Assembly (NCBI RefSeq): GCF_030680935.1 | Contig: NZ_JAUXUP010000024.1 | Coordinates: 1-63,727, forward strand | Length of the DNA stretch: 63,727 bases | Source: Polaromonas sp. | GTDB taxonomy: Bacteria > Pseudomonadota > Gammaproteobacteria > Burkholderiales > Burkholderiaceae_C | Direction of reading: 5' to 3' | Shown here: positions 1 through 8,189 of the stretch, one piece after another | Layout: each line of letters opens with the position of its first letter | Numbering within the stretch: the first letter of the stretch is position 1 | Made by a program: the position numbers and the translations under genes | The notes under the pieces: model-generated | The model's database searches: none | Told to the model about the DNA's origin: nothing | Seen by the model: only the letters and a program-made list of their open reading frames with translations

Positions 1-278
1 CCCTATGGACGCCGCCGAGCGACCACCTGAGCTACCGCACGCTGGCACTGGCACCGTACGTTGTGCGCGCCCCGCAAGGTCCGCTATCGCACAAATTCAG
101 GGATGAAGCCGACGGACCGCTGTTGGCCGATTTGCGTCATAGTAACTCCCCCAAGGACTGGACCCGTTGCGGTCCTTGGATTCTGCGGAAAGCAGTTATC
201 GAAAACGCTGCAACCCTGGGCAACAAGGTTCCTGACCGTACTTTCGGTGCCAGGCGATTACAGAGAGATTGGAAGTAG
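1..278 (+). CDS. 3' end of an unrecognised protein
   Basis: A frame open from the window edge ends in TAG at 276-278, giving about 91 residues that close with DRTFGARRLQRDWK. Third-position GC is high in the first 30 codons and falls after that, so the early part looks more like real coding sequence than the tail. I recognise no family, signal peptide or membrane segment. The start lies outside the window. It converges on the transporter gene at 405-2063. Other frames here are also open for part of the stretch, so the reading is tentative. Confidence 0.35.
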   Translation, partial: LWTPPSDHLSYRTLALAPYVVRAPQGPLSHKFRDEADGPLLADLRHSNSPKDWTRCGPWILRKAVIENAATLGNKVPDRTFGARRLQRDWK

Positions 279-299
279 GTACGCCCTGCCGGGCGCACC

Positions 300-340
300 A
301 AAAAAAAAAAAAAAAAGCCCCCGACATGATGCCGGGGGCT
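300..340 (-). terminator. Rho-independent terminator of the MHS transporter
   Basis: On the minus strand a GC-rich hairpin (AGCCCCCGGCATCATGTCGG followed by GGGCT, stem about 9 bp) runs directly into 17 consecutive T residues (300-316). It lies 65 bp past the stop codon of the transporter gene. The T tract is unusually long for a bacterial terminator. There is no T tract on the plus-strand side, so it serves only the minus-strand gene. Confidence 0.9.
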
Positions 341-404
341 CGCTGGCCGGTGCAAGCCAGATCAATGTGCGGGGCAGCCCAAGGCCTGCGCCGTCATGCA
401 AGTA

Positions 405-2063
405 TCAGTCGTTTGCGTAGATGTCCACGTCCTTGGTTTCCTTGAGGAACAGCGTACCGATCACCAGGGTGATCGCAGCCACCACAATCGGATACCAAAG
501 CCCGTTGAACATATTGCCGGTTTGAGCCACGATGGCCAGCGCGGTCGCAGGCAGCAAGCCGCCAAACCAGCCGTTACCAATGTGATACGGCAAACTCATC
601 GAGGTGTAGCGGATTCGGGTCGGGAACATCTCAACCAGCATGGCCGCTATCGGGCCGTACACCATGGTCACCAGAATCACCAGATAAGACAGGATCAGGA
701 TGACCATCAGCTTGTCCACCTTGGCCGGGTCGGCTTTGGCGGGGTAACCAGCTGCTTTCAGTGCGTCGCTGGTGGCCTTCTTGAACTCGACGTCCTTCTT
801 CTTGGCCTCGTCGGCCGACAGCCCTACAGCGGTATAGCTGGTGATGACCGTCTCACCAATCTTGATGGTCGCTGGCGCGCCGGCAGCACCGGCTGCATTG
901 TCATAACTAACCGAGTTGGCCGACAGCACCTGTTTGGCCACATCACACGAGCTGGTGAACTTGACGGTGCCGGTGGGGTTGAACTGGAACGAACATTCCT
1001 TGGCATCTGCCGTCACCACGACTTTATTTTTGGCCTGGGCAGCTGCCAGATCCGGGTTGGCGGCCTGGGTCAGGGCATTGAAGACCGGAAAATAGGTGAC
1101 GATGGCCAGAAGGCAACCCGCCATGATGATGGGCTTGCGGCCAATCTTGTCCGAGAGGATGCCGAACAAAACAAAGAAAGGAGTGCCAATGATCAGTGAA
1201 GCGCCGACCAGGAGGTTGACTGTCACGCCATCGACCTTGAGCGACTGGGTGAGGAAAAACAGTGCGTAAAACTGCCCGGTGTACCAGACCACAGCCTGTC
1301 CGGCCGTCAGACCCACCAGCGCCAGGATAACGATCTTCAGGTTTTTCCACTGGCCGAAAGACTCGGACAGCGGCGCCTTGGACGTCTTGCCTTCAGCCTT
1401 CATTTTGGTGAAAGCGGGTGATTCGTTCATGCTCAAACGGATGTACACCGATACGGCCAGCAGAAAGATGGAGACCAGGAAAGGAACACGCCAGCCCCAC
1501 TCAGCAAATGCAGCCTCACCCACAGCGGTGCGGACGCCAAGAATCACGACCAGCGACAACAGCAGGCCCAACGTGGCCGTGGTCTGGATCCATGAGGTGT
1601 ACTGACCCCGCTTGCCGTGGGGTGAATGCTCGGCGACATAAACAACGGCGCCGCCGTACTCGCCTCCAAGCGCCAGGCCCTGAAGCATTCGCAGGCCGAT
1701 CAGGATAATTGGCGCGGCAACGCCAATGGACGCGTAGTTGGGCAGCAAGCCAACGATGAAGGTGGATAGGCCCATGATCACGATGGTGATCAGGAAGGTG
1801 TACTTGCGGCCCACCATGTCGCCCAGGCGCCCAAATACCAGGGCGCCAAACGGACGCACCAGAAAACCGGCAGCAAACGCCAGCAGGGAGAAGATGGTGC
1901 GGGATGCGGGGTCCAGTGCCGAGAAAAACTGGTTACCGATGATCACGGCCAGGGTGCCGTACAGATAGAAGTCATACCACTCGAAAATGGTCCCCAATGA
2001 CGAGGCGAGAATCACTTTTTTCTCCTCGCGTGTCATGGGCCTGTTGGGCGCTGTTGTTGTCAT
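405..2063 (-). CDS. MHS-family MFS transporter with a large extra loop
   Basis: Major facilitator of the metabolite:H+ symporter type (ShiA/ProP/KgtP relatives), an inner-membrane importer of organic acids or osmolytes; the substrate is not readable from sequence. Family marks are the N-terminal segment TIFEWYDFYLYG, the loop motif GRLGDMVGRKYTF and the half-repeat GILSDKIGRKP. The start at 2063 is preferred over an upstream in-frame ATG at 2111 because GGAG sits 7 bases before it. The protein is 552 aa, longer than the usual ~430. The excess is a hydrophilic stretch at about residues 332-449 between transmembrane segments of the second half, rich in Ala, Lys and Thr with two cysteines 16 residues apart. 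A strong terminator follows the gene. Single-gene transcription unit. Confidence 0.9.
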   Translation of the reverse strand: MTTTAPNRPMTREEKKVILASSLGTIFEWYDFYLYGTLAVIIGNQFFSALDPASRTIFSLLAFAAGFLVRPFGALVFGRLGDMVGRKYTFLITIVIMGLSTFIVGLLPNYASIGVAAPIILIGLRMLQGLALGGEYGGAVVYVAEHSPHGKRGQYTSWIQTTATLGLLLSLVVILGVRTAVGEAAFAEWGWRVPFLVSIFLLAVSVYIRLSMNESPAFTKMKAEGKTSKAPLSESFGQWKNLKIVILALVGLTAGQAVVWYTGQFYALFFLTQSLKVDGVTVNLLVGASLIIGTPFFVLFGILSDKIGRKPIIMAGCLLAIVTYFPVFNALTQAANPDLAAAQAKNKVVVTADAKECSFQFNPTGTVKFTSSCDVAKQVLSANSVSYDNAAGAAGAPATIKIGETVITSYTAVGLSADEAKKKDVEFKKATSDALKAAGYPAKADPAKVDKLMVILILSYLVILVTMVYGPIAAMLVEMFPTRIRYTSMSLPYHIGNGWFGGLLPATALAIVAQTGNMFNGLWYPIVVAAITLVIGTLFLKETKDVDIYAND

Positions 2064-2244
2064 GGGCGGGCTCCAAAAATAATAAGGCCCTCGACATGAG
2101 GGCTTGCACAATTATTTTGGAGGTCACTGACCCAGCTCTGACGTGAATCCAACAGGAGCTTGCGCGAAACTTATCGGCCCCTGACAAGGCAAGGGATAAC
2201 CCGCACGAATACCTGTACTTTTGCAGTCTGGCAGGGGAACGGGA

Positions 2245-2886
2245 TTACTTCTGACGCTGAATGCCAGCGGGAAGCTGGCTTGCTGCGTCCCAGTCTGCGC
2301 CTGCGAACCAGCTCTCGCCCAGCAGATAGCCACGCAGCATGGACAGCGCGTCGAGTCCCCAGAAGAGCTTGCCGTCCACCAGCATGGTCGGCACGCCAAA
2401 AACGCCGTGCGCGATGGCCTCGTCACTGTGCGCGCTCAGCTGGGCCTTGACGTCTGCACCGTTGATGTCGCGCGGAGGCGCCAGTTGCGTAGCGAGAGAA
2501 ACCGTCCGCTGCGCGTCCGCCGCCTCTAATCCGCTTTGCCAGACATGCCGGAAAATCGTTTCGCAAACGTAGCGGTTGGGTGTTCCTTGCACATCACAGG
2601 CCGCGGCCAGGCGCAGCAAAGCCAGCGGATTGAAAGGGTGGCTTGCGGGCAGCTTCAGCGTGATGCCCTGCTGCTGCGCCAGCCACAACACCTGTCGGTA
2701 GGTCCACTCACGCTTGCTGGCGATCTCGGCCGGGCCCAGCTGTCCATGGTGCTTGAGCAGGCCGGCAAACAGCAGGGGTTTGTAAGTCACGCTGTAGCTG
2801 ATGCCCTTCAGCGCCTCGGGCAGCTTCTCAAAAGCCAGATAGGCGTAGGGCGAGATGAAGTCGAGGTAGAAGGTGATGTGTTTCAT
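2245..2886 (-). CDS. 2-hydroxychromene-2-carboxylate isomerase-like (kappa-GST/DsbA fold)
   Basis: Predicted 213 aa protein of the HCCA isomerase/kappa glutathione transferase family, cytoplasmic, thioredoxin-like fold with a helical insert. The N terminus MKHITFYLDFISPYAYLA carries the family's F-x-S-P-Y motif (the serine binds glutathione), and the C-terminal VFGVPTMLVDGKLFWGLD segment is typical of the second thioredoxin half. Characterised members act in naphthalene and other aromatic degradation, but no such pathway is visible here, so the substrate is unknown. The start at 2886 overlaps the stop of the YbaK-DUF1289 gene (ATGA), indicating translational coupling at the end of the leucine operon. 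A longer open frame upstream is the overlapping gene read out of frame. Confidence 0.88.
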   Translation of the reverse strand: MKHITFYLDFISPYAYLAFEKLPEALKGISYSVTYKPLLFAGLLKHHGQLGPAEIASKREWTYRQVLWLAQQQGITLKLPASHPFNPLALLRLAAACDVQGTPNRYVCETIFRHVWQSGLEAADAQRTVSLATQLAPPRDINGADVKAQLSAHSDEAIAHGVFGVPTMLVDGKLFWGLDALSMLRGYLLGESWFAGADWDAASQLPAGIQRQK

Positions 2887-3638
2887 GGCTGCAAGGCCGC
2901 CATTCGCTGCTCGATCAGGTTCCAGACAGCGCGCTTGTCGGTATCGGTACCCTGACTCCAGAGGGCGATCTCGTCGCGTGTGCGAAAGCAGCCTTCGCAC
3001 CAGCCGCTGGCTGCGCTCATGCGGCACACCGAGATACACGGCGAAGGAAGATTTATGGCCTGAGCCCTTATTTCATGAGCGCGAGCAGCTACCAAATTAA
3101 TAGCGTGCTGCAAGTCTGCGATTTCCTGCACCGGATCCACAGCAATCTCGGCCACCGGCGCGCCGGTCAGCAACTGAAGCTGTTGCGGGCTGAGCTCGAA
3201 CACCGCATGCGGATGCCCGGCCGCAGCCCATATCTGCTCAAAACGAAACAGGCTCTGATCGATCAGCGTGATCGACGGCGTGGCATGTGCCAGGGGCGGA
3301 ACACCGCCAATGGAGAAGCCGGTACGCTCCTTGACAAAGGCTGCATCGGCGCGGCCCAGGCGTTTTCCGTCGGGGCAAATCAGGGCTTCAACCTTTTTTT
3401 CATCGACGCGCTGGTCCCCTGCGGTAATGACCAGCACCGCCGCGTCATCCGACTTGCGGCGAAACACAATGCTCTTGGCAATTTGTCCCAGCGCCACGCC
3501 CAGTGCATCGGCCGCCTGCTGCGCCGTGCGCGCCGCGTCGTCGAGCATCACGGGAGCATGCGGATGGCCGCGCTCCTGGAGCAAGGCAGCAACGCGCTGC
3601 ACGCCCTCAGGCAAGGACATCAGTTCGGCACCACACAT
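2883..3638 (-). CDS. YbaK-type aminoacyl-tRNA deacylase fused to DUF1289
   Basis: 251 aa. Residues about 8-165 form a YbaK/EbsC (INS superfamily) domain, which in characterised members hydrolyses mischarged tRNA such as Cys-tRNAPro; segments QIAKSIVFR, GDQRVDEKK and FSIGGVPPLAH fit it. Residues 198-248 form a DUF1289 domain with its cysteines in PSPCISVCRM and CEGCFRT. The two are joined by residues 179-197, which are encoded entirely by a copy of the dispersed ~60 bp repeat. The start at 3638 overlaps the HMG-CoA lyase stop as TGATG, with AAGG upstream; an internal ATG at 3620 is an alternative. DUF1289 is often a small stand-alone protein, so this looks like a fusion across the repeat. Function of the second domain is unknown. 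Confidence 0.88.
   Translation of the reverse strand: MCGAELMSLPEGVQRVAALLQERGHPHAPVMLDDAARTAQQAADALGVALGQIAKSIVFRRKSDDAAVLVITAGDQRVDEKKVEALICPDGKRLGRADAAFVKERTGFSIGGVPPLAHATPSITLIDQSLFRFEQIWAAAGHPHAVFELSPQQLQLLTGAPVAEIAVDPVQEIADLQHAINLVAARAHEIRAQAINLPSPCISVCRMSAASGWCEGCFRTRDEIALWSQGTDTDKRAVWNLIEQRMAALQP
3048..3104 (-). repeat. Dispersed ~60 bp repeat, copy 1 (inside a CDS)
   Basis: Minus-strand copy. The dyad core is GCTATTAATTTGGTAGC, followed by TGCTCGCGC, an AAATAAGGGCTCAGGCC stretch and an AT-rich end. Aligned by eye with the copies at 23624, 25950 and 33981. It lies wholly inside the YbaK-DUF1289 gene and is read in frame without a stop, supplying the inter-domain linker. Confidence 0.85.
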
Positions 3639-4546
3639 CAGTTCAACCTTTTGTTCAGCAAGGCCGTGGCCGCACGCGAATTCGGCTTGCGATCCAGGTA
3701 GTCACTGATGAACTTTCCAGCATCGATCAGCTTGTCGAGGTCAATACCGGTGTCTATGCCCATGCCTTGCAACATGTAGACCACGTCTTCAGTCGCCACA
3801 TTGCCGGTGGCGCCTTTGGCATAGGGGCAGCCGCCCAGACCGGCACTCGAGGTGTCGTAGTTCCAGATGCCCATTTGCAGGCAGATCAGGGTATTGCCCA
3901 GTGCCTGGCCGTAGGTGTCGTGGAAATGACCCGACACGTCTTCGATGTCGTAATGCCGCAGCGTCGCTTCCATCGCACGCTGCACCTTGATCGGTGTGCC
4001 CACACCAATGGTGTCGGCCACACCCATGTGCTGCACACCGATGCTTTTGAGCAGACGCGCGACCATCTCCACACGCTCCGGCGCCACTTCGCCTTCGTAA
4101 GGGCAGCCCACGGCGCAGGAAATGGCGCCACGTACACGAATGCCGCGCGCCAGGGCTGCTTCAGTCACCGGTCGGAAGCGTTCAATACTTTCTTCAATCG
4201 AGCAATTGATGTTGCGCTGGCTGAAGGCTTCGCTGGCCGCGGCGAACACCACGATCTCGTCGGGCTTTGACAACACGGCAGCCTCAAAGCCCTTCATGTT
4301 GGGCGTCAGCACCGAATAACGCACACCCGGCTTGCGCGTGATGCCGGCCATGACCTCGGCGGCGTCGGCCATCTGCGGCACCCACTTGGGCGAGACAAAA
4401 CTGGTGACCTCAATCTCGGTCAGGCCTGCGTCCTGCAGGCGGTGCACCAGCTCGATCTTGACGGCCGCGGGCACAGGCGCTTTTTCGTTCTGCAGGCCGT
4501 CGCGCGGGCCGACATCGACGATTTTGACTTTGGATGGAATGCTCAT
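3638..4546 (-). CDS. mvaB: Hydroxymethylglutaryl-CoA lyase
   Basis: Cleaves HMG-CoA to acetoacetate and acetyl-CoA, the last step of leucine degradation (the liuE role). 302 aa TIM-barrel protein of the HMGL family: VDVGPRDGLQNE near the N terminus (catalytic Arg-Asp), the metal-binding GHFHDTYGQ and the C-terminal active-site loop AGLGGCPYAKGATGN with the catalytic cysteine. The start at 4546 (MSIPSKVKI) is chosen because it gives the family N terminus and has AAGGA upstream; an in-frame ATG 48 bases further up overlaps the preceding gene. It lies 4 bp after the GhrA-like gene and overlaps YbaK by one base, so it is part of the MCC operon. Confidence 0.95.
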   Translation of the reverse strand: MSIPSKVKIVDVGPRDGLQNEKAPVPAAVKIELVHRLQDAGLTEIEVTSFVSPKWVPQMADAAEVMAGITRKPGVRYSVLTPNMKGFEAAVLSKPDEIVVFAAASEAFSQRNINCSIEESIERFRPVTEAALARGIRVRGAISCAVGCPYEGEVAPERVEMVARLLKSIGVQHMGVADTIGVGTPIKVQRAMEATLRHYDIEDVSGHFHDTYGQALGNTLICLQMGIWNYDTSSAGLGGCPYAKGATGNVATEDVVYMLQGMGIDTGIDLDKLIDAGKFISDYLDRKPNSRAATALLNKRLN

Positions 4547-4550
4547 GGGA

Positions 4551-5480
4551 TCAGTATCCTTTTTTCGGGTCAACCACACCGGCAAGGCTGGCAATAGGTA
4601 CGCCTTTTTCTACCGCCCGGATTTTTTGGGCAATCTGGGCAATGGTTTCCTCGCGCAGCGTACGCGCCGAGGTGTGCGGCGTGATATTGATTTTCGGGTG
4701 TTTCCAGAAAGGGTGCTCCGAAGGCAAAGGCTCGGTGCGGAACACATCCAGTGTGGCGCCAGCAATATGCCCGCTGTTGATCAGCGCGATCAGGTCATCG
4801 TCCACCAGATGCGCGCCCCGAGCCACATTGATGACGTAGGCGCCTGGCCGCAATCTGGCCAGCGCTTCGCGGTCCATGATGTTCTCAGTCTCCGGTGTGA
4901 GGGGCAGCAGGCAGACCAGGATACGCGTCGCCGCCAGAAAATCCGCCATGCCAGATTCACCGGAAAAACATTGCACGCCCTCAACCCTTCGGGGTGAGCG
5001 ACTCCAGCCATTCACCGGAAAGTCGAACTGCGCCAGGGTGCGCGCCACGCGCTCGCCCAACACGCCCAGGCCCATGACACCCACCGGGAAGTCAGCCCGC
5101 AGATGCGGCTTGCGGTAAGACCACTTGCCGCTGCGGATGTCGTCCTCGTAACCGTCGAGCTCGCGAAAGTGCCGGATCACCGCATGGCTCACATACTCGG
5201 CCATCTGCACCGACATGCCCGCATCATCAAGCCGTACCACTGCAGCTTCAGGTGGCAGGCGCAGCTTCAGCAACGCATCGACGCCAGCACCGATATTAAA
5301 CAGCGCCTTGAGCTGGGGTTGCTCGTTCAGAAACTTCTGCGGAGGCGCCCAGACCACCGCGTAGTCAGCCGGTGGTGCGCCCGACGCCCAGTCCTCAACA
5401 CTTTCCGCAGGAAACTCCGTACGCAAGCCGGCCACCCAGGGATCGGCCTTGGCGCCGGTACAACAAAAGAGAATTTTCAT
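4551..5480 (-). CDS. ghrA: Glyoxylate/hydroxypyruvate reductase A-like
   Basis: 309 aa D-isomer-specific 2-hydroxyacid dehydrogenase of the GhrA branch, expected to reduce glyoxylate and hydroxypyruvate with NADPH. Seen: the Rossmann motif VGVMGLGVLGERVARTL, the arginine-containing INVARGAHLVDDDL segment, and the catalytic histidine in INITPHTSA. Short N-terminal half as in GhrA. Placed between MCC alpha and HMG-CoA lyase with a 43 bp gap upstream and 4 bp downstream, so co-transcribed with leucine catabolism. Why it belongs there is not obvious; detoxifying glyoxylate produced during acetyl-CoA growth is one possibility (inference). Confidence 0.85.
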   Translation of the reverse strand: MKILFCCTGAKADPWVAGLRTEFPAESVEDWASGAPPADYAVVWAPPQKFLNEQPQLKALFNIGAGVDALLKLRLPPEAAVVRLDDAGMSVQMAEYVSHAVIRHFRELDGYEDDIRSGKWSYRKPHLRADFPVGVMGLGVLGERVARTLAQFDFPVNGWSRSPRRVEGVQCFSGESGMADFLAATRILVCLLPLTPETENIMDREALARLRPGAYVINVARGAHLVDDDLIALINSGHIAGATLDVFRTEPLPSEHPFWKHPKINITPHTSARTLREETIAQIAQKIRAVEKGVPIASLAGVVDPKKGY

Positions 5481-5523
5481 GGGCTCAATTGTGCCGTCAC
5501 CTCGACCGGCAAGGGCTGCATGT

Positions 5524-7515
5524 TCAGGCTGCCAATTTCAGGAGTTCTGCGCCCTCTGTGACCTGGTCGCCGGGCGCGTACAGCAGCTCCTGCACCACCC
5601 CGTCGGCCGGGGCGGCAATGGTGTGCTCCATCTTCATGGCTTCCATCACGGCCAATGCCTGGCCTTTACTCACCTTGTCACCCACCTTCACGGCAAACGA
5701 CACGACCTTGCCCGGCATGGGCGCAGTCAGCCGGCCAGCCTCGCCATGGGCCTCGCCGGCATGGGCCAGCATGTCCACCACCGTGATTTGTGTCGCGCCC
5801 TGACGGGCGAACACATGCACGGTTTCTCCCCGGCGGTACAGCCGCGCTTTTAGGCGCTGGCCACCGAAATCGAGCGTGACCGCATCGCCGTCGCGCGAAA
5901 ACACCAACAGGCCCTCCTGACCACCCACCGCCAGACGCAGGGCGCCGTCATGCAGGTAGGTCAGTTCGGCTTTCGCCGGTTCGCCGTGAAACTCAAACTC
6001 AAAGCGGCGTAGCGCCACTCCATGCGCGCGCCACCCGTCGCGCTTGCTGAAGGGGTCGCTGGTTTCCTGGCTTTTTTCCTCCAGCAGGGTCAAGGCCACG
6101 GCTGCCGCTGCTGCAGCCGGCAGGCCGATTTTTTCCTGCTTGAAAAGCACCGCCTGCTCACGCGGGATCAGGGCCGTGTCCAGGTCGGCTTCGGCAAACG
6201 AGCGGCTATGTACCACATGCCGCAAAAACTGCACATTGGTGCTCAGACCCACGATGTGCACCTGCGCCAGCGCCTCGTCCATACGCGCCAGGGCCTGCTC
6301 ACGCGTATCGCCATGCACGATGAGTTTGGCAATCATCGAGTCGTAAAAAGGTGAAATCACATCGCCCTCGCGCACACCGGCGTCCACACGCACCAGCCCG
6401 CGCTCAAAAGAAACCGAAGGCGGCAAGCCATACACATGCAGCGTGCCGGTCGCTGGCAGGAAATTGTTGTCCGGGCTTTCGGCGCAGATGCGCGCCTCAA
6501 TCGCATGGCCATGGATGCGCAACTGGTCCTGCGCCAGCGGCAACTTTTCACCCGAGGCGACGCGCAGTTGCCACTCCACCAGGTCGAGGCCAGTGATGGC
6601 TTCGGTGACCGGGTGCTCCACCTGCAGCCGGGTGTTCATTTCCATAAAGAAGAAGTTCATCGTGCCGTCGCTGCGTTGCTCGACAATGAACTCGACCGTG
6701 CCCGCACCCACATAGTTGACGGCACGCGCCGCCGCTACCGCCGCTTCGCCCATCTGCTGGCGCATGGCCTCTGTCATGCCCGGCGCAGGTGCTTCTTCCA
6801 GCACTTTCTGGTGACGACGCTGCACCGAGCAATCACGTTCGAACAGATAGACGTAGTTGCCGTGGCTGTCGCCAAACACCTGAATTTCAATGTGGCGCGG
6901 GCGCTGCGCATATTTTTCCACCAGCACCGCATCGTCGCCAAAACTGTTGATGGCTTCGCGTTTGCAGGAGGCCAGTGCCGCCTCGAAGTCTTCGCTTTTC
7001 TCGACCGCACGCATGCCCTTACCGCCGCCGCCGGCACTGGCCTTGATCAGCACCGGGTAACCAATGCGGTCCGCCTCGCGCTTGAGCAGAGCCGGGTCCT
7101 GGTCGCTGCCATGGTAGCCGGGCACCAGCGGCACGCCGGCTTTTTCCATCAGTTGTTTGGACTCGGCCTTCAGGCCCATGGCCTTGATGGCCGAGGCTGG
7201 CGGGCCGATGAATACCAGGCCAGCAGCACCGCAAGCCTGGGCAAATTCCTCGTTTTCGCTCAGGAAGCCATAGCCCGGATGAATCGCCTCGGCGCCGGTG
7301 GCCCTGGCAGCAGCAATGATTTTTTCCCAGCGCAGATAACTGTCCTTGGGCGCGCTGCTGCCGATGTGAACCGCTTCGTCGCATGCCGTCACATGTTTGG
7401 CATCTGCGTCTGCATCAGAGTAAACAGCCACGGTCTGGATCGCCATGCGGCGAGCCGTGGCTGCTACGCGGCAGGCGATTTCACCGCGGTTGGCAATCAG
7501 TATTTTTTTAAACAT
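5524..7515 (-). CDS. liuD: Methylcrotonyl-CoA carboxylase, biotin-containing alpha subunit
   Basis: 663 aa biotin carboxylase plus biotin carrier protein. From the N terminus: FKKILIANRGEIACRV (biotin carboxylase N domain), the Gly-rich ATP loop KASAGGGGKGMR, EMNTRLQVEHPVTE in the catalytic domain, and at the C terminus a lipoyl/biotinyl domain with VMEAMKMEH (biotinylated Lys628). ATP-dependent carboxylation of biotin with bicarbonate, handed to the LiuB carboxyltransferase. The family also includes propionyl- and acetyl-CoA carboxylases; the location between liuC/liuB and HMG-CoA lyase decides for methylcrotonyl-CoA. Start ATG at 7515 lies 2 bases after the stop of the DUF4126 gene. Cytoplasmic complex. 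Confidence 0.93.
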   Translation of the reverse strand: MFKKILIANRGEIACRVAATARRMAIQTVAVYSDADADAKHVTACDEAVHIGSSAPKDSYLRWEKIIAAARATGAEAIHPGYGFLSENEEFAQACGAAGLVFIGPPASAIKAMGLKAESKQLMEKAGVPLVPGYHGSDQDPALLKREADRIGYPVLIKASAGGGGKGMRAVEKSEDFEAALASCKREAINSFGDDAVLVEKYAQRPRHIEIQVFGDSHGNYVYLFERDCSVQRRHQKVLEEAPAPGMTEAMRQQMGEAAVAAARAVNYVGAGTVEFIVEQRSDGTMNFFFMEMNTRLQVEHPVTEAITGLDLVEWQLRVASGEKLPLAQDQLRIHGHAIEARICAESPDNNFLPATGTLHVYGLPPSVSFERGLVRVDAGVREGDVISPFYDSMIAKLIVHGDTREQALARMDEALAQVHIVGLSTNVQFLRHVVHSRSFAEADLDTALIPREQAVLFKQEKIGLPAAAAAAVALTLLEEKSQETSDPFSKRDGWRAHGVALRRFEFEFHGEPAKAELTYLHDGALRLAVGGQEGLLVFSRDGDAVTLDFGGQRLKARLYRRGETVHVFARQGATQITVVDMLAHAGEAHGEAGRLTAPMPGKVVSFAVKVGDKVSKGQALAVMEAMKMEHTIAAPADGVVQELLYAPGDQVTEGAELLKLAA

Positions 7516-7516
7516 G

Positions 7517-8179
7517 TCAGTCGTTCTTTGAAAAGGGAGATTTCAGGGTGAAAGCCGGTGCCGGCCCGGTATCGGGTTTGCCGCTGAAGATGCGGGCGAC
7601 GCGTGCAAACAGTTGCCTCAGATAACGCCAGCAGATACGGATCAACCACACGCTCAGGGCCAGCATCAGCACCAGCATGAAAACAAACACCAGCGGGTGC
7701 GCGATGGCCAGCCACAAGCCCGCGGGCACCACGCTGTCTTCCACCAGCGAAGCGCCCACGTTACTGAAGGGCTCTGGCGATGTGTTGATGGCCGCGCGCG
7801 TGGTTGCCTTGGCGGTGTGGCTGGTGGCAGCCAGCGCGCCGCCCATCAGGGCCGCCAGCAAGGCCATCAGGCCGCTGTCGGCGCCAAAGACACCAGCCGC
7901 CAGCGCAGCACCAGCGGGGATGCGGATGACGGTGTGCACCACGTCCCACAGAGAGTCCAGCCCCGGAATCTTGTCGGCAAAGAATTCAACGAACACCATG
8001 AACCCGCTGGCACCCAGCACCACCGGATGCGCCAGCAGGTGCAGGCCTTGCGGCAGGACAAGCCAGCCCATAAAACCGGCCAGCCCGGTGAGCAATATCA
8101 CCAGGTAAAGCCGAATGCCACTGGCCCAGCCCAGCGCGCCAGCCAGGGCAATCAGTTGTGCGGTGTCCAGGGGCTGCAT
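7517..8179 (-). CDS. DUF4126 membrane protein
   Basis: 220 aa with about five hydrophobic segments (for example LYLVILLTGLAGFMGWLVL, ALAAGVFGADSGLMALLAAL and VFVFMLVLMLALSVWLI), matching DUF4126 inner-membrane proteins by its GIRLYLVIL opening and FFADKIPGLDSLWD segment. Function unknown. The start has a strong GAGGAG upstream, and the stop is 2 bases from the liuD start, so it is tightly co-translated with MCC alpha. Its presence between MCC genes is probably lineage-specific; a role in leucine catabolism is not implied. Confidence 0.85.
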   Translation of the reverse strand: MQPLDTAQLIALAGALGWASGIRLYLVILLTGLAGFMGWLVLPQGLHLLAHPVVLGASGFMVFVEFFADKIPGLDSLWDVVHTVIRIPAGAALAAGVFGADSGLMALLAALMGGALAATSHTAKATTRAAINTSPEPFSNVGASLVEDSVVPAGLWLAIAHPLVFVFMLVLMLALSVWLIRICWRYLRQLFARVARIFSGKPDTGPAPAFTLKSPFSKND

Positions 8180-8189
8180 ACGTGTCTCC

